Shown: positions 1-11,844 of the stretch, one piece after another
Layout of the letters: every line of letters starts with the position of its first letter
How positions within the stretch are numbered: the stretch's first letter is position 1
Assembly: GCA_009760855.2 (NCBI GenBank)
Contig: WPIO01000001.1
Span: 16,403,001 to 16,467,000 of the forward strand
From: Cristatella mucedo
Lineage: Eukaryota > Bryozoa > Phylactolaemata > Cristatellidae
DNA: 64,000 nucleotides
Direction of reading: 5' to 3'
Position numbers and translations under genes: made by a program
The notes under the pieces: model-generated
The model's database searches: none
What the model was told of the DNA's origin: nothing
Seen by the model: only the letters and a program-made list of their open reading frames with translations

Positions 1-15
1 TCTTAAAAAAATAGA

Positions 16-135
16 AATACAATCATTCATTTACCGCCCTAAGAGAAGTGAATCTCTATCCAGGCGCTTCGCATATGCTACAGGGTGGGGCTCGAGCCTA
101 TGACCTCGGTCGTAAAGGTGAGCACCTTAACCTCG
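16..135 (-). mobile_element. SINE-1 copy (tRNA-headed SINE)
   Basis: Read on the minus strand, this has a tRNA-like head (TTAAGGTGCTC, then a B-box-like GGCTCGAGCC) followed by the tail GCGCCTGGATAGAGATTCAC and TTAGGGCGGTAAATG. The same layout occurs near 309, 5150, 55650 and 59929. The head is degenerate, with a duplicated 'ACCTCGGTC' stretch running on to about 165. It is a repeat copy and not a tRNA gene. Confidence 0.65.
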
Positions 136-308
136 GTCATTAAAAGCCAACACCGTAACCCCTGCCCCTAGCCAAGGTGGCGTCGGTCGTTCAGCTCTTT
201 TCAGCCAACATTTCTGCTTCATAATCTTAATAGTTCAGCTGCACTTGTTGCATTGTTTAGATTTGCTTCTGACAGAAATTCAGAAGTGTTGCGTCGCAGC
301 ATTGCAAA

Positions 309-410
309 GATCTGGTTCGGCCCAGTGGTTAAGGTGCTCGCCCCGACCAAAGTCTGGCCAATATCGTGGGCTCAAGCACCATGGTATATGTGTAGCGCCT
401 GAATAAAAAC
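309..410 (+). mobile_element. SINE-1 copy, plus strand
   Basis: A tRNA-like head (CAGTGGTTAAGGTGCTCGCC) is followed by a B-box-like TGGGCTCAAGCACC and the start of the SINE-1 tail (GCGCCTGAATAAAAAC). The tail is cut short compared with the copy at 59929-60052. Confidence 0.55.
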
Positions 411-1656
411 CAAGTTATCGTAAGGCGCTATACACGTTAATTATATAATTATGTAAACTCTTTCGACTGCCCGTTGCGACTACTTCGCTTTTCGTCGACA
501 GTACTTCGCTATGTTCGTCTCTGGAACATGGCAATTATACAAGGAGAACCTTAGCATTTAAAGCAGAACCTCCCGTCAACATCGACGCGCGGCAGGCTAT
601 TAAATGCCATCGATACGTCACTTCACAATGCGACACATCGATGTAGCTCAAATTAGCGACGTCTCCTCAAAATTGTGCATCATAATTACCACCTAACATG
701 CTGGCGTTAGGAAGAGCGCTATCATTATGAGAACACTTACATTTCTTTTACCTAAATGATAAACAACTTTAATTTTTGTTTCTATCGATCCTGTGCTTTA
801 GGAAAGCTGTACCCATTACAGCACCGGAAAAATAGTTAACGACGCGGTGGGCCAGTTGCGCTTCGAGATCGTACGATCATCTGAAAAATTGACCGTGCGC
901 TAATAAGATAGCGAACTTGTTTTTCTAGCAAGCGCCCGCCCTATTCCAACGCCCCGTGACTGCCAATGAAGAAATTGTGCTTTTTATTCCACTGACTGAG
1001 CAACGCCGACTTCGTGTCGAATAAACAATAATGATTTTAAGCTATACTGTTTCATTAATTGTTGGTCTGGCCCCGCCTACTTAAAATCTTGCAGGTCTTG
1101 CCCCCTAGAGAATTGTGTTGCTATTCTTGCCCCTGCCCCAGATGGAAACCCTGACTCAGCCACAGCCTCCGCGAATCACTGCGACGCTAATTAGAATGGC
1201 CAAGCTGGTTCGAAGCATGGTGCTTGAAGTTTCAAATGTCAGGCAGCCAGAATGACACTCAGCGAAGTAATGAGACCAGTATTGAATAATAATTAGAATT
1301 TATATACATTAAATACAATAAGACGCAATTTAGCGGCAGCGTAAAATGGCTGAATTGGGTGAGTGCTAATTTGCACGCGGCCGAAGTGACGCTATAGCTG
1401 GAAGCCTGAAGCCGGGGCGATAATGCGGAAATCATAAATTAAAGGGTGCGATGAATGCGCAAGATTAGAGTGGCTAGAATTGGCGGTAGTATTTCGAATA
1501 CCCCGGGACGGGCAGCGAAAACACGTTTCTTGAAACGGCCAGCAGGTAAAGGTACATGGCTAACTGACAGCCGCTCCCGAATACCACGACAACTACTCAA
1601 AACAATGTCCTTTGCAATCTGTAGAGCCTTTCCATGGCAACTTAAGTCAACTTCAT
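411..1656. other. Unassigned sequence downstream of the first gene
   Basis: I see no open frame with splice support and no family repeat here. The stretch lies 3' of the minus-strand membrane-protein gene and should contain its 3' UTR. A minus-strand AATAAA is present near 980-985, some 670 bases past the stop, but nothing marks it as the true polyadenylation signal. Confidence 0.3.
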
Positions 1657-4600
1657 TCATATGTGCCACATGCATGGGCAGCAGCTCACAGTCTCGTAAC
1701 ATATTCCTTCTCTCTGTGGCACATCCAGTATGCTGTTCCGGCATACTCGATTAGCAGTCCAGAAAACCATCACGAGGGCGAGGCAAACTGCAAGCAAAAT
1801 ACAGCGAGATCAGCGCCGCATATAATTAAGCTGAGTTATGAAAACTTAAAATGACATTGCAAAGCTTTAAGGAGATGTCTCCCGAAACACGCTGTCAGGC
1901 ACTATTTTAACGCGCCGCGTCAATTGACAGTAATGGAGGTCGTGCTAGGGCAGAGTTTTAAAACAGTTGACTGTTTTGCGTAAGCGTGCAAATTCACAAT
2001 ACAAGAAATAATATAAGATAGAGCTCCCTTTCAGCAGAGCACCATTTGTCTATAAAAGGCGCTTCGAGAAAATAAGTGCTCGAGGCAACCGGTGTGAAAT
2101 CGAATTCTGCTCGTGTACCAGCCGCGGCGCTCGTTGGATTAAGGCAAGGTCTTGAACTTGCCCGCGGTGGCCTATCATTGGAAAGCCTCGATGTGGGTGC
2201 GTCGGGCGGCAAGCGGCCCGACGTGTTATTCCAGAGCGATAATTGAAGAAGGGGCGCTGGCCTCCTTTTCCTTCACCTATTGAATACCATGCAGATTTGG
2301 TTTGCTTTTTCAGCCGCATAATAAAAAATTAACGACAGCTGATTAAACAGCCTCCTCATTTACACGACGATAGAGGAGCCCTGAGCGGCTGTCGCCACTG
2401 CTTGCTTGCAAGTGAGCACTGCAGAGTTGTTTGCTTCAGGAATCGAACCCATGATCTGGGCCGCCAAGACCTTGCAGCTCGACTAAGACCTCGGAACTTG
2501 CAATATTTGCTCGCAAGTCAGTTCGCCAAATGCCATATTCGCATTTAGCCGTTACTGCTCAATGACCCTCTCGTTCGGAGAGAAGGCTGGACGCGAATAA
2601 GTCCCTGTAGGTGCGACCGTCGATGACAATGCGAGCACTGTACGTACGCAAAACGGTGGGAATCAAGTACGATGAAAACCGGACAGGCAGGCTCGAGCGG
2701 CGCTCCGTAAATCCCTTCAAGCTGCGCTTGATTTTACAAAAGACATTGGAACGCTCCTGTCTCAAGAGACGATGCCCCAGGCTGGACCGCTGAACGCCTT
2801 AGTTCAAAGAAAGAAGCGGCAGTTTCGCGTGCCAGCGACCTTAATGCTGGTTCCAATTATCGGTCTATCCGATGGACGCGTGAGATGGGTGTTGCAAGAT
2901 ATAATACGACCATCGGTTCATTCGAATTGCGATGTAATTTTAAAGCTAAATTGTAAGGTGCTTGGCGAGCTTGGCAGCTGGTGATCAATTTAGAAACAAA
3001 CAGAGGATCTATTTATATTTCATAAATCTTGGAGCGTTGTGCTTTTGCCTTAGTATCGCACTAACGTAATCAAAACTAATACTCATAAGGAAAATTGTCT
3101 ACATTGCGTTGTTAGAAGTTACGCAAATTTCAGATGCCTACATTTTTTAATTATCGTCAACTTTGAGATTGGGATAGGATTGGAATAATGCGACGTTTTC
3201 GACAGATGGCTGCTTAAAAAATGAAGTGCCTGCATTTATGCTCTTCTGATATTTGTTCTTGCCACTCACCCATTCAAAGGCTCATTTACAGTACGATGGA
3301 GGCTGTACTCCCTTGAAACTGACGCCAAAGGATCGCGTATTTTTGTGTTAGCGTTACTTCAACTCTCCAATTTGGCTTTAGAGTGAGAAATCTTTCGAAG
3401 TTATTATGATTCAGATTTTAAACTTGAATGATTCGGAAAAAATGATCAGCTCTATGATATGAAGAGAAAGTCGGACATAAAAACTCATTGAAAAATAAAA
3501 ATCTGCGTAGATATTGTTTAGGTAGATCTGTTATATTTTTAAAATTCGTATCCTCGCGAACCACTCCCGATTAAATGGCTAACCAGTAGCAAGCAAATCC
3601 ACCTAATGGCATAGTAAGCGTGCTACTGTATCTATGCTGAGTTGGCAGATCGGCTTGTGGGCTGACATGCAGATTTGCAGGCAGCTCGCCGGCTGAATAC
3701 TCTCGCTAGGCCTTCTTACCACCAATGAGAAGATTCCATACCACAGCAGCGTAAGAATACCAGTAGAGTGCAGCCGAATAAGTTTTCTAAAACCAAATAT
3801 TGATGCACTAAACGTGTGCCGTTAGCAAATTTCAGGCAACGTGACAATTGAGCTGCACAACCATGTAGGGCCATGTACGAAATGCCACTGCCAAGGACAG
3901 CTGCCAGCATTCATGGACTCACACACGTGTCTTCTCTTAGTGTATAGGCTGCGTACACCACAGTGAAAATGGCAGTTACGACGCCAAATACGTGGAAGGC
4001 AATCTTAACTGCTCTGGGAACTGGATCCATTATTGTAAACAGAAATGCGAAACCTGGGAAAATAAAACACGAGCAATCGCAATAGCGCAAGCTCGTGGCT
4101 TGGCAACAAGCGATTGGAAAACTATACAACGTACAGCAAGTCTTATCATCGAGGTGCAGAGAGGCACACTGAATGAGTGGCTTCCACGCATCATTCCGCC
4201 TAGGATGGTCGACCGTGACAGACTTTCTGTCTTTTGGAAAGCACATTGGCTAAGCAGCCTGATAGACTGGTCTTCCTGCAAGGGTCTGGCCTTTTGGGAG
4301 ACAGCGCGAAATCAACCAATCCGCAGAACAAAGGTTGCCCTATCGTTGGTGATAGTCGCAAGACATTCAAATTTTAGAGGCATTTGATCAACTCGAGTAT
4401 TCTTAACAAGAAAGATACAGTGACAGAAAGACAGAAAGCAAACAGAGAATAGAGAGATTAGAGGAAGAGTATGAGCCGTGTTGGCTCGATAGGTAAGGCT
4501 TTTAACGACCTCGGTCCCAACGTCATGGTTTCGAATCCTGCGGTGGGCGATTCTTTATCGCCGCTGCAAGCGGTAGTGATAACCTTTATGACTCTTCTGT

Positions 4601-4680
4601 CGCATACAAAAAGAGTCTGGTTAATCAGTTGGTATTTTTTAAAGAGAGACAAATACAGAGTGAGAGAGAGAGTAAGAGAA

Positions 4681-4723
<43 letters not shown>

Positions 4724-7700
4724 AAGAGATGTTGTCGCAATAGGGAAAAAACATGCGTTTTGAACAAACTCACCAACAAGGAAGAACATTAAGACAAGTG
4801 ACGTGACGAGTAGTGCTAGTAGATGTAGAGGAGTGCAGCGGAACGTTTCCTCGAGCGACAGCACATATCCTGAAGGTACCAATGTTACCAGTGTCAATAT
4901 CCAAAGAACCAAACGTCTGCAACGAGATTTGAGGTTAGCAGCTCTATTGGATTGCTGCCAAATAGTGTTTAACTCAGGAATCGCGAGCGTTTAAAAGTCA
5001 ACAGAATATTTTATTCCTTAAGAATGAAAAAACGAATGGATTCAAGCCGTATCACTTTTTGCGTGCAACTGTAATTCAGTTAGGCTCGACCAACTGCGGT
5101 TAACCAAACAATATAAATATATATATATATATATATATAATTTGTGTGTATAGCGGCATAAAATAACTTAATCTCTATTCAAGTGCTTCAAATATGCCAC
5201 GGGGCTTGAGCCCATGACCTCGGTCATTAAATACGTCTACCTTGACCTCGGTCGTTAAAGGCGAGCACCTGAATCTCATGTTTTCTTTTAATCTGAAAGG
5301 AAAAGAAACCTTCCTGCCTTCGGAAAGTCAAGAGTCATAGAGCATCTAGGTAAAATTATGAAGACGGAGAAGTTTTGCTTGGAATCCTAAATAAGGTTTT
5401 ATTCTGGACTGCATCGCTCATGAAATGTTTTGCTTAAGAGCTGCCTCTATAGACGCTGAAAATTATGCTGATTTTATTCGTTTCTAAAAGGACGCTTACA
5501 GAGAATAGCCTCCAGATTGGCTTGTGTGTTGCTTTTATTTTTCCGCCCTCTTTTCCCCAGCGTTTAAGGTGTCCGCCTTTAACTAGTGCCGTCAAGACGC
5601 TATCTTTATGACCGAGATCATAGGCTCGAAACCGGCGGCATGTGTGCTGCCCCTGGACAGAGATTCGTTTCTCTTTTTAGGTTGGTATACAAATAAACTA
5701 TCGATTACTTTTCTATTGATATCATATGAAGAAACAGCACCAGCTGAGCATTTACTACGTGACGAGAATAGGTGCTGACGTGCGGACAACTGAAGGAGGA
5801 GTCGCTTTCGACGCCGATGATGCACAATAGAAACGCCTTGCAATCCTATAGCTGAGGCAGAGTCGAAGACTTAGTCGTTGACTTATATTCGCATCCCTCT
5901 GTGGGATAAGAGTCAGAAGCGGGGATGTCAAAAACATGTAATCAACCATTTACCAGTACTATTTACGCACGCGAAGGCTAATTGGTGAGGCAGATAAGTA
6001 CCAAGCACGAGGTGTGCATAACCGGGCCTCTTCTATCTATAGAGCACCGCTGGGATTCGGCTACGGGCTGCTGCAAGCAAGTCTCAAACAAAGCTCGCCG
6101 GTGGGTCCTTGGTTGAAGGAGAGGGAGATCACGATGGAGCCCGCTTACGGTAGAATCCGAACGTCTTTCCAATTCGTTCTGAGGCCGGCCGGCTGCTGTC
6201 AGAGACCGGCCTCGGCGTTTCAAGGTCAGCGAATGCTGCCGGCTAGTTCTATGTCACGAGTAGGACGAAGAAGGCTGAAAGGCCGGCAACAGCTTGTATG
6301 TCACATGATCATACCCTCATACAAATGTGTTTTCTCTAAATAGATTAGCACAGGCTCAGCGTACATCGACGACCGACATTTACAGACTCGGCCACTCTGT
6401 GTATGTATCTCTGTCTGTAACTCCACAAAGCCACAAAGACTATGTGGATGTTACGCGTGAGAGTTTTGTATAGCCCACTCACAGCCTAAGCAGCTTTCGG
6501 TACGCATTTGGTAGCCAACAGACTTCATCTCACGCAACAAAGAGAAAATGAGAAGCACAGCAGAGTCAGGAGAGCAGCTTCGGTATGAGTGGCATGGAAG
6601 TAGCAGCTCAGGAACGCTGGAAAAAATGTGCCATAGTCGGCAGCAGGAGAGTAGTTGTCGTTGCGTAAGAATTGTGGACGTGAGTTTCACAGTCTAGGAC
6701 CCACAGAGTAAAAGTTTCGGTCAACAAGGATCTTTAAGTGGAGGAATGGCACAGCTAATTTATTGTCCATACAGGACCTGAGGGCAGGAGGAGGCTGAAA
6801 CAGGTGCAGCAGTTCAGCTAGGTATGGAGGAGCCAAGCCGTGTCGGGCCTTGTGGGTAAGCGTAAAAGCTTTCCTCTGTATCCGTCGATCGACCAGCAGC
6901 CACCCTAGCTCTTTTAGCAAAAGAGACACGTGGTCAAACCTCAGGGACTTGAAAACTAGCCTTGCAGCCATATTCATAGCCACTCGATAGTGGCAAACAT
7001 ACATACAATATAGTGTGTGTGTGCGTGTTTGTGAAAAGTTCACATAAAATACCCCAAGAATTCATGGGCGTCTCAACTGGAGACATGCCGTATTACATGG
7101 AACACGAGAAGCTGTGGCGAAGACAGCTCAGATTTCGACTGCAATGCCAACGCTCAGTAGGCGAGATGTGTGTATATTTCATGATTACACGAGTCAGCAA
7201 GTCATCGTTAGTCGAGGACTTTCTGCCGCTGAAATTCTTATCCAATTACACACAGGATGCTAACCACTAAGGCCGCGCATATAATAAGCAGCCAAAGCCA
7301 GGGGGGCTACTGGGGGGAGGGGTACAGCTTGGCACGTCCAGTTCAGCAGCTGTAGAGCTTGACCGCCGCCAGCACTGGCCTTGGGGAGGCTCGGAGAACA
7401 GTAAACCGCTGGCATGCATGCTAAATCGGCCAGAGCATGACAGTGCTTGAGATATTAGCGGTTCCTGAATCATAGCGATTAGGAACCGAATATGAAAAGA
7501 TGTACTGTCTAGATGGTATACATCTGCCATCTCACGTGATGAGCAGCGAGCGAGCTGTACTCTGGCCTTTGAATAAGAGAGTTGCACGCTACGGCTGGTG
7601 TTGTGCTCACGTGCCTCTATGTGGCTTTGAAATATACTGCTCGACTTTATTGGCGCGGACTTATTTTTATTATGCTATGAGCGTTCTTGATCGCAGTCTG

Positions 7701-8599
7701 TAGTGCTATACTGCCGTCGGCATACCCGAGTGTATAGTATTGGTGTAGGCATATCATCGGCGCACGAGTGTATCAGTATGAGAGCGAGTATGAGTGTGTC
7801 GGTGCAGCTTCTGCGACTCATTGGCTTTGGATTAGCTAGATGCTACAGAATCTGTCTCCAAGCTGCTAGGGCTAGCACCTGTTACGTGCGCGGCGTTTGC
7901 TGCGAAGGACTTTAGATCAGAAGCCGCTACAACGCGAGGTCCCAACAGTAATGGCCACTCGAGATCCTCGCCGCCAATTTTAGGCGAGTAGCAAAGGAAA
8001 GCTAGACAAACTCCTCGTATTCCTCTGCTAAGAGTAGCCTGGATGGAGGCGAAGCGTGGTGCCGACCGCTTTTTCATACTCAAGAATTGCTAGTACTTAC
8101 ATTTTCAGCCGATTGTTTTTCGGGAATACTCGTACCGTGTGGTATGCGATGTGCGGCCAGCAGTAGCACCACATTGCGGATCCAGAGTTCCAATAGGAGG
8201 TGAAAATTCTTGTCACTAAAACAAAGAGGCCTGTGTAGGGAAACGACACGAAATGCGTCGTGCGTACCTGAAAAGGGTGCAGTATGTATGACTGCTATTG
8301 GGGACAATATTTATTGGGTGATATTAATGGCGATGAAAAAGAAATCCCCTCTTACCAAGTGGTTTATCGTGCACTTCGAAGTCTTTCTTGAAAATCAGAA
8401 GTGCTGGCCGGCGCTGGAAGGTCGAGCCGCTAGGCCGCTAAGGTGGCGGCCACATTGTATACACCAGCCACTAGCAACGCCAGGTGATGGCTTGCTCGCT
8501 GTGCCACATCCTGTGACGGATCGCGGAACTCTCACGGGCCTTCGCTAAACCGTAAAATGCCCCCTTAAAGATGCCATCGACGTGCAAATCTCTGGACAT
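1657..8599 (-). CDS. Four-pass membrane protein, unrecognised (6 exons)
   Basis: Rebuilt from six minus-strand exons: 8599-8536, 8215-8101, 4916-4774, 4053-3923, 3786-3720 and 1787-1657 (stop TGA at 1659-1657). Phases 1, 2, 1, 0 and 1 agree at all five joins. Donors are GTGAGA, GTAAGT, GTGAGT, GTGAGT and GTAAGA; acceptors have good pyrimidine tracts (for example TTTTATTTTCCCAG, TATTTTGCTTGCAG). The predicted protein has 216 residues. It has a Trp/Cys-rich stretch at 29-42, basic NNRLKIR before TM1, and four likely membrane segments at about 62-81, 90-116, 123-146 and 156-184. The tail is Cys-rich (CYETVSCCPCMWHI). The pattern of TM2, then a short loop, TM3, DTCKTYSAALYWYSYAAV and TM4 recalls small four-TM TMEM272-like proteins, but only weakly, so no function is assigned. 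Introns hold SINE-1, SINE-2 and LINE-A copies. The first exon is the least certain; the other joins are stronger. Confidence 0.68.
2336..2490 (-). mobile_element. SINE-2 fragment, degenerate
   Basis: It opens with the SINE-2 tail in reverse (CAGCTGATTAAACAGCCTCC) and keeps 'GGAATCGAACCCATGATCTG', the reverse of the tRNA B box. The middle differs from good copies such as 9020-9205. It lies in the last intron of the four-pass membrane gene. Confidence 0.5.
4470..4645 (+). mobile_element. SINE-2 copy (tRNA-headed SINE)
   Basis: The head reads GAGCCGTGTTGGCTCGATAG then GGTTTCGAATCCTGCGGTGG. The body is GGGCGATTCTTTATCGCC and the tail contains CATACAAAAAGAGTCTGGTT then AATCAG. It closely matches copies at 9020, 15455, 29213 and 58966. 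It lies in an intron of the four-pass membrane gene, opposite to that gene's direction. Confidence 0.75.
4679..4732. repeat. (GA)n microsatellite
   Basis: A run of GA dinucleotides lies just after the SINE-2 copy and may have grown from its 3' end. The minus-strand open frames across it (Ser/Leu runs) are repeat artefacts. Confidence 0.9.
5111..5140. repeat. (AT)n microsatellite
   Basis: About 30 bases of AT dinucleotides directly upstream of a SINE-1 copy. Confidence 0.9.
5150..5275 (-). mobile_element. SINE-1 copy
   Basis: Reverse of the SINE-1 tail (ACTTAATCTCTATTCAAGTG) followed by the reverse B box (GGGCTTGAGCCCATGACCTC) and GAGCACCTGAA. It lies in an intron of the four-pass membrane gene. 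Confidence 0.65.
6401..6982 (-). mobile_element. LINE-A 3' fragment
   Basis: On the minus strand this carries the C-terminal end of the LINE-A reverse-transcriptase protein ([44 protein letters not shown]) and the 3' UTR ending in GAGATACATA. It matches the copy at 20016-21311 but is frameshifted and 5' truncated, as is common for LINE copies. It lies in an intron of the four-pass membrane gene. Confidence 0.8.
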
Positions 8600-9019
8600 T
8601 GTCCCGCAGCTTAGAATTCGAGGTACCCTGCCCCGAAGGTCGGAGGTCGGCTGCACGACAGCTCTGTGCCTGCGGTCGCTCGGTGCCGGGGGGGGGGGGC
8701 GGCGGCAGGCCAGGTGCCGAGGCGGGGTGGTGGTGGTCGTGCAGGTAAGAGCAGTCGTAGATCAAGTGCTGGAAGGGGGAGGTTGAGGTGCGATAACTAG
8801 CATGGCACCCCTGCCAGTGACCCCCGCTTCTCAAAAAAAGACCGTGTGGTGCCAGGGGTGGGTGAAGGGAGTTGCTGGGCTTAAGTCCCGCGGGCTAAGT
8901 TGGAAAGGTGCGCCTAAAGCTGCTTGACACTTTCCGTCGCCGTCGTGCGGCAATATGGGGTTAGTGGAAAGGTGTCCAGCCGTTTCATCTGACGAGGGCG
9001 GGCTGCATTCGCCCCTATT

Positions 9020-9205
9020 GGTGAGCCGTGATGGCACACTAGGTAAGGCGGTTGCTTTCACGACCTCGGTCCCGAGGTCAGGGGTTCGATTCCTGCGGTG
9101 GGCGATTCTTTATCGCCACTGCAAGCGGTGGTGATAGCCATAAAGGTTCTTCTGTCGCTATACAAAAAGAGGCTATTTAATCAGCTAGGATTTATTTATT
9201 TATTG
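9020..9205 (+). mobile_element. SINE-2 copy, near complete
   Basis: The clearest SINE-2 copy. The head is GCCGTGATGGCACACTAGGT with AAGGCGGTTGC; the B box is GGGGTTCGATTCCTGC. The body has GGGCGATTCTTTATCGCC and the tail runs through GCTATACAAAAAGAGGCTAT to TTAATCAGC, then TTTATTTATTTATTG. The A- and B-box spacing resembles a class II tRNA (Leu or Ser), but the rest does not fold as a tRNA gene should. Confidence 0.8.
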
Positions 9206-9650
9206 ATTTATTGCACCTGCACTCAGCCTCTTGTGGGTCAGAGGGCGGTGATCCAGGTGATATGGCCTCTCCACTCCTACCCAACCCCCCCCCGCCTGCC
9301 CCGCATGCAGACTGAGGCACCTACCTGGTAGCGCCGTCCAGCCGCCAGGAACTTGCCTGGTTGTAAGAATTTGGTAGTAAAGAAAAGCTATCGAAGACCG
9401 GGCGTCGTCCATGCCAACCACTACTGCACGTAGACCGCCCAAAAACAATGTTTATTAGTGCAATAGCTTACGAGCGAATGGAATTTCGCCCCGTGGCCTT
9501 TGCCTTGCTGAAGTGCGGACTTCAGTATCCGAGCTGGAAGGCTTCCGAATGATTAGCAGAGGGTTCGCCAATGATAAATGTGTGCAGAAACACTTGCGTT
9601 TTCTGAAAAACTGCTTTGAATAAGCATAGAAGTGCTGAGCTGACTTTTAA

Positions 9651-10250
9651 TATATCTCCGTGTGTAACTCGGCAAAAACCGTACACATTCTGTGGGTGTT
9701 ACGCAGGAGAGCTTTCTATAGCGCCCGAAAGCCTAAGCGGCTTTCGGTGTGCATGCGGTAGCCAACAGACTTCATATCGTGCAACAAAGAGAACGTGAGA
9801 AGCATAGTTGAGTCAGCATGGCAGCCGAGAAAGTGACGTAACATGAAGTAGCAGCTCAGGACGGCTGGAAAGGATGCGCCACTGTCAGCTGCAGGAAGAA
9901 TATATCTCATTGCATAAGAATTGTGGAAGCGAGTTCCACAGTCTAGGGCCTGCAGAGCAAAAGCTTCTGTCGCCAACGGTCTCTAAGCCTTGGAATCGAA
10001 CAGCTAATTTATTTCTATAGAATACCCGAGGGCACGGATATTCTGAACCTTGTATAGAAGTTCAATTAGCTACAAAGGAGCCAAGCCGCTGCGGGCCACT
10101 GTGGGTCAGAGTAAAAATTTTTTCTCCGTATCCGTTGAAAACCCGAGAGAGATCGCAACTGCTTCAGCTAAGGAGACGCATGGCAAACAGTTTTGGATTG
10201 ATTGACCAATCTTCCAGCAAAATTCATTGCCAACCGCAGAGCTTTAATAG
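9651..10250 (-). mobile_element. LINE-A 3' fragment
   Basis: Reverse of the LINE-A 3' UTR (TATCTCCGTGTGTAACTCGG) through the degraded end of the reverse-transcriptase frame. The reading frame is broken in several places. It sits between the promoter side of the four-pass membrane gene and a SINE-2 copy. Confidence 0.75.
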
Positions 10251-10324
10251 GTTTTTTGTAGCTCAACCACAGTAAAACTGAAATAGTCCAGCCTAGACAG
10301 AGCCAGGAGGATAGTTAAAAACGG

Positions 10325-10580
10325 TAAGCTGATTTAACAGACTCATTTGTATAGCAGCAATAGAGCCTCAACGGCTATCACCACCGTTTGCAGTTGGCTT
10401 TAAAGGATCGTCCTCTGCACGACTCGACCCTGTCCTCTGCACGACTCGAACCCGTCCTCTGCACGACTCGACCCTGTTCTCTGCACGACTCGACCCCGTC
10501 CTCTGCACGACTCGACCCTGTTCTCTGTACGACTCGACCCTGTTCTCTGCACGATTCGAACCCAGGATAAGAATCGAGAA
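10325..10580 (-). mobile_element. SINE-2 copy containing a minisatellite
   Basis: It begins with the reverse SINE-2 tail (GCTGATTTAACAGACTCATT and CGGCTATCACCACCGTTTGC) and ends with a reverse B box (ACGATTCGAACCCAGG). Between them the box-B area has been amplified into seven 22-bp units at 10411-10564. Confidence 0.65.
10411..10564. repeat. 22-bp minisatellite, 7 units
   Basis: Seven head-to-tail copies of TCCTCTGCACGACTCGACCC plus TG, starting at 10411, 10433, 10455, 10477, 10499, 10521 and 10543. Variation is mostly TCCTCT/TTCTCT and GACCC/GAACCC. Since 22 is not a multiple of 3, the repeat cycles through frames and gives false repetitive open frames on both strands. Confidence 0.92.
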
Positions 10581-10935
10581 GAGCGAGCACTTTACCGCTG
10601 GGCTAATACCCAAGATCTTTCGCAAACCACTGTTATAGACTATCCATAATCTTTGACCGGAATCAAACGTGATGGCTAGATGTGGAAGCGGTCTGTTAAA
10701 CCACAAGTGGCTATTAAAGGGGACACACATTCCGAACACGTGATGACTGCCGCCCTCCTGGAATCCCTGAATTGAAGGGGAAAGTCTCCTAGTCCAGCTT
10801 CGCACTTGGGGTGACCTGTGAGTAGGAGTTTGGTTTTTATGATCCTATAGCTTAATAAAATTGAACAATACCGAGGATTAAATGTCTTTAAGACAGGAAG
10901 ACAGTTTATCAGTCGTTGTAGCTAATTTTGACGAT

Positions 10936-11365
10936 CTAAATATGACGAGTGTAACTAAGTATATTCGGCGTGGAGGTGATAGCCAATCCCATTGGCCAAA
11001 TTACTTTCCCCCAGAGGCTCGATATATATGGAGAGTGGCAAACGACCGGGAACTGACCGTTGTGGAACTCCACCGGGGACTGGTCTGCTGCACGACACTT
11101 GACCCCAAGACGAAATTGATTTAACACGACCGGATAAGCACGATTTGAGAAACTCCAGCCATCGTCCGCCGAACCGATCGTCGCTCTCAATCGTTCGAGT
11201 AGGATTTCACGATCCAATAGTGTCGAACACAGCTGGTAGATTAAATTGGGCATTGATATTACCGTAATCGTAGTTGCTTTGGACGTCGTTGGTAACACAG
11301 AAGAGAGCAGTTTCAGTTGAATGGGGTTGTTCAAACCTCGACTGAAATGTTCCTGACAATTCATT
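10936..11365 (-). pseudogene. LINE-A reverse-transcriptase relic
   Basis: Minus-strand translation keeps LLDREILLERLRATIGSADD, which matches the LINE-A copy at 20016 ([16 protein letters not shown]). After a frameshift come fragments equivalent to [16 protein letters not shown] and [12 protein letters not shown], here GVPQRSVPGRLPLSIY and GIGYHLHAEYT. The catalytic YADD is lost. This is a dead copy of the core domain. Confidence 0.7.
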
Positions 11366-11760
11366 CTTGTTAAAGTGTTTCATAAGCTACTTTTCTTTTA
11401 CATATTTACGTGATCTTGGATAAAAATTGAGAGAGGGAGACCGGGAGATATTTTCTAGGACCTTAGCATCGAATCCAGGCATTCGCCTGTTCATTGGCAG
11501 TCAGCTTCGATCTTTTATGTTGCATTACGAGCGAGAACTTAATGGTCCTAGCTATTCTGGGTAAGACGTAAATAAAGTTTGGTCAGAGGAGCGAACTCGT
11601 CCAGAATATTGGCTTGCACCGTATTTAGAAGTATTCCACTATTAAGGGAACGTTAAATAGCATCAGCAATGGAGAAGCTATTTAGTTGCTAAAAGCATAA
11701 ATATGATGTTAGTAATGCATGGCAGCAGCAGATCAATGCATCGTTGTATCGTCCAATCTG

Positions 11761-11803
11761 TCTCGACCAGTATCAATATATATATATATATATACACATA
11801 TAC

Positions 11804-11844
<41 letters not shown>

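Noticed and set aside
4458-4912. Plus and minus frames with Arg/Glu or Ser/Leu runs
   Set aside because: Caused by the (GA)n microsatellite; only 4774-4916 on the minus strand is kept as an exon.
9021-9104. A tRNA gene (good A- and B-box matches)
   Set aside because: The same head with a common non-tRNA body and tail occurs at six other places, so it is a SINE.
10368-10805. A 145-codon minus frame with repeated RVVQRTGSSRAE motifs
   Set aside because: It is produced by the 22-bp minisatellite in a SINE-2 copy.
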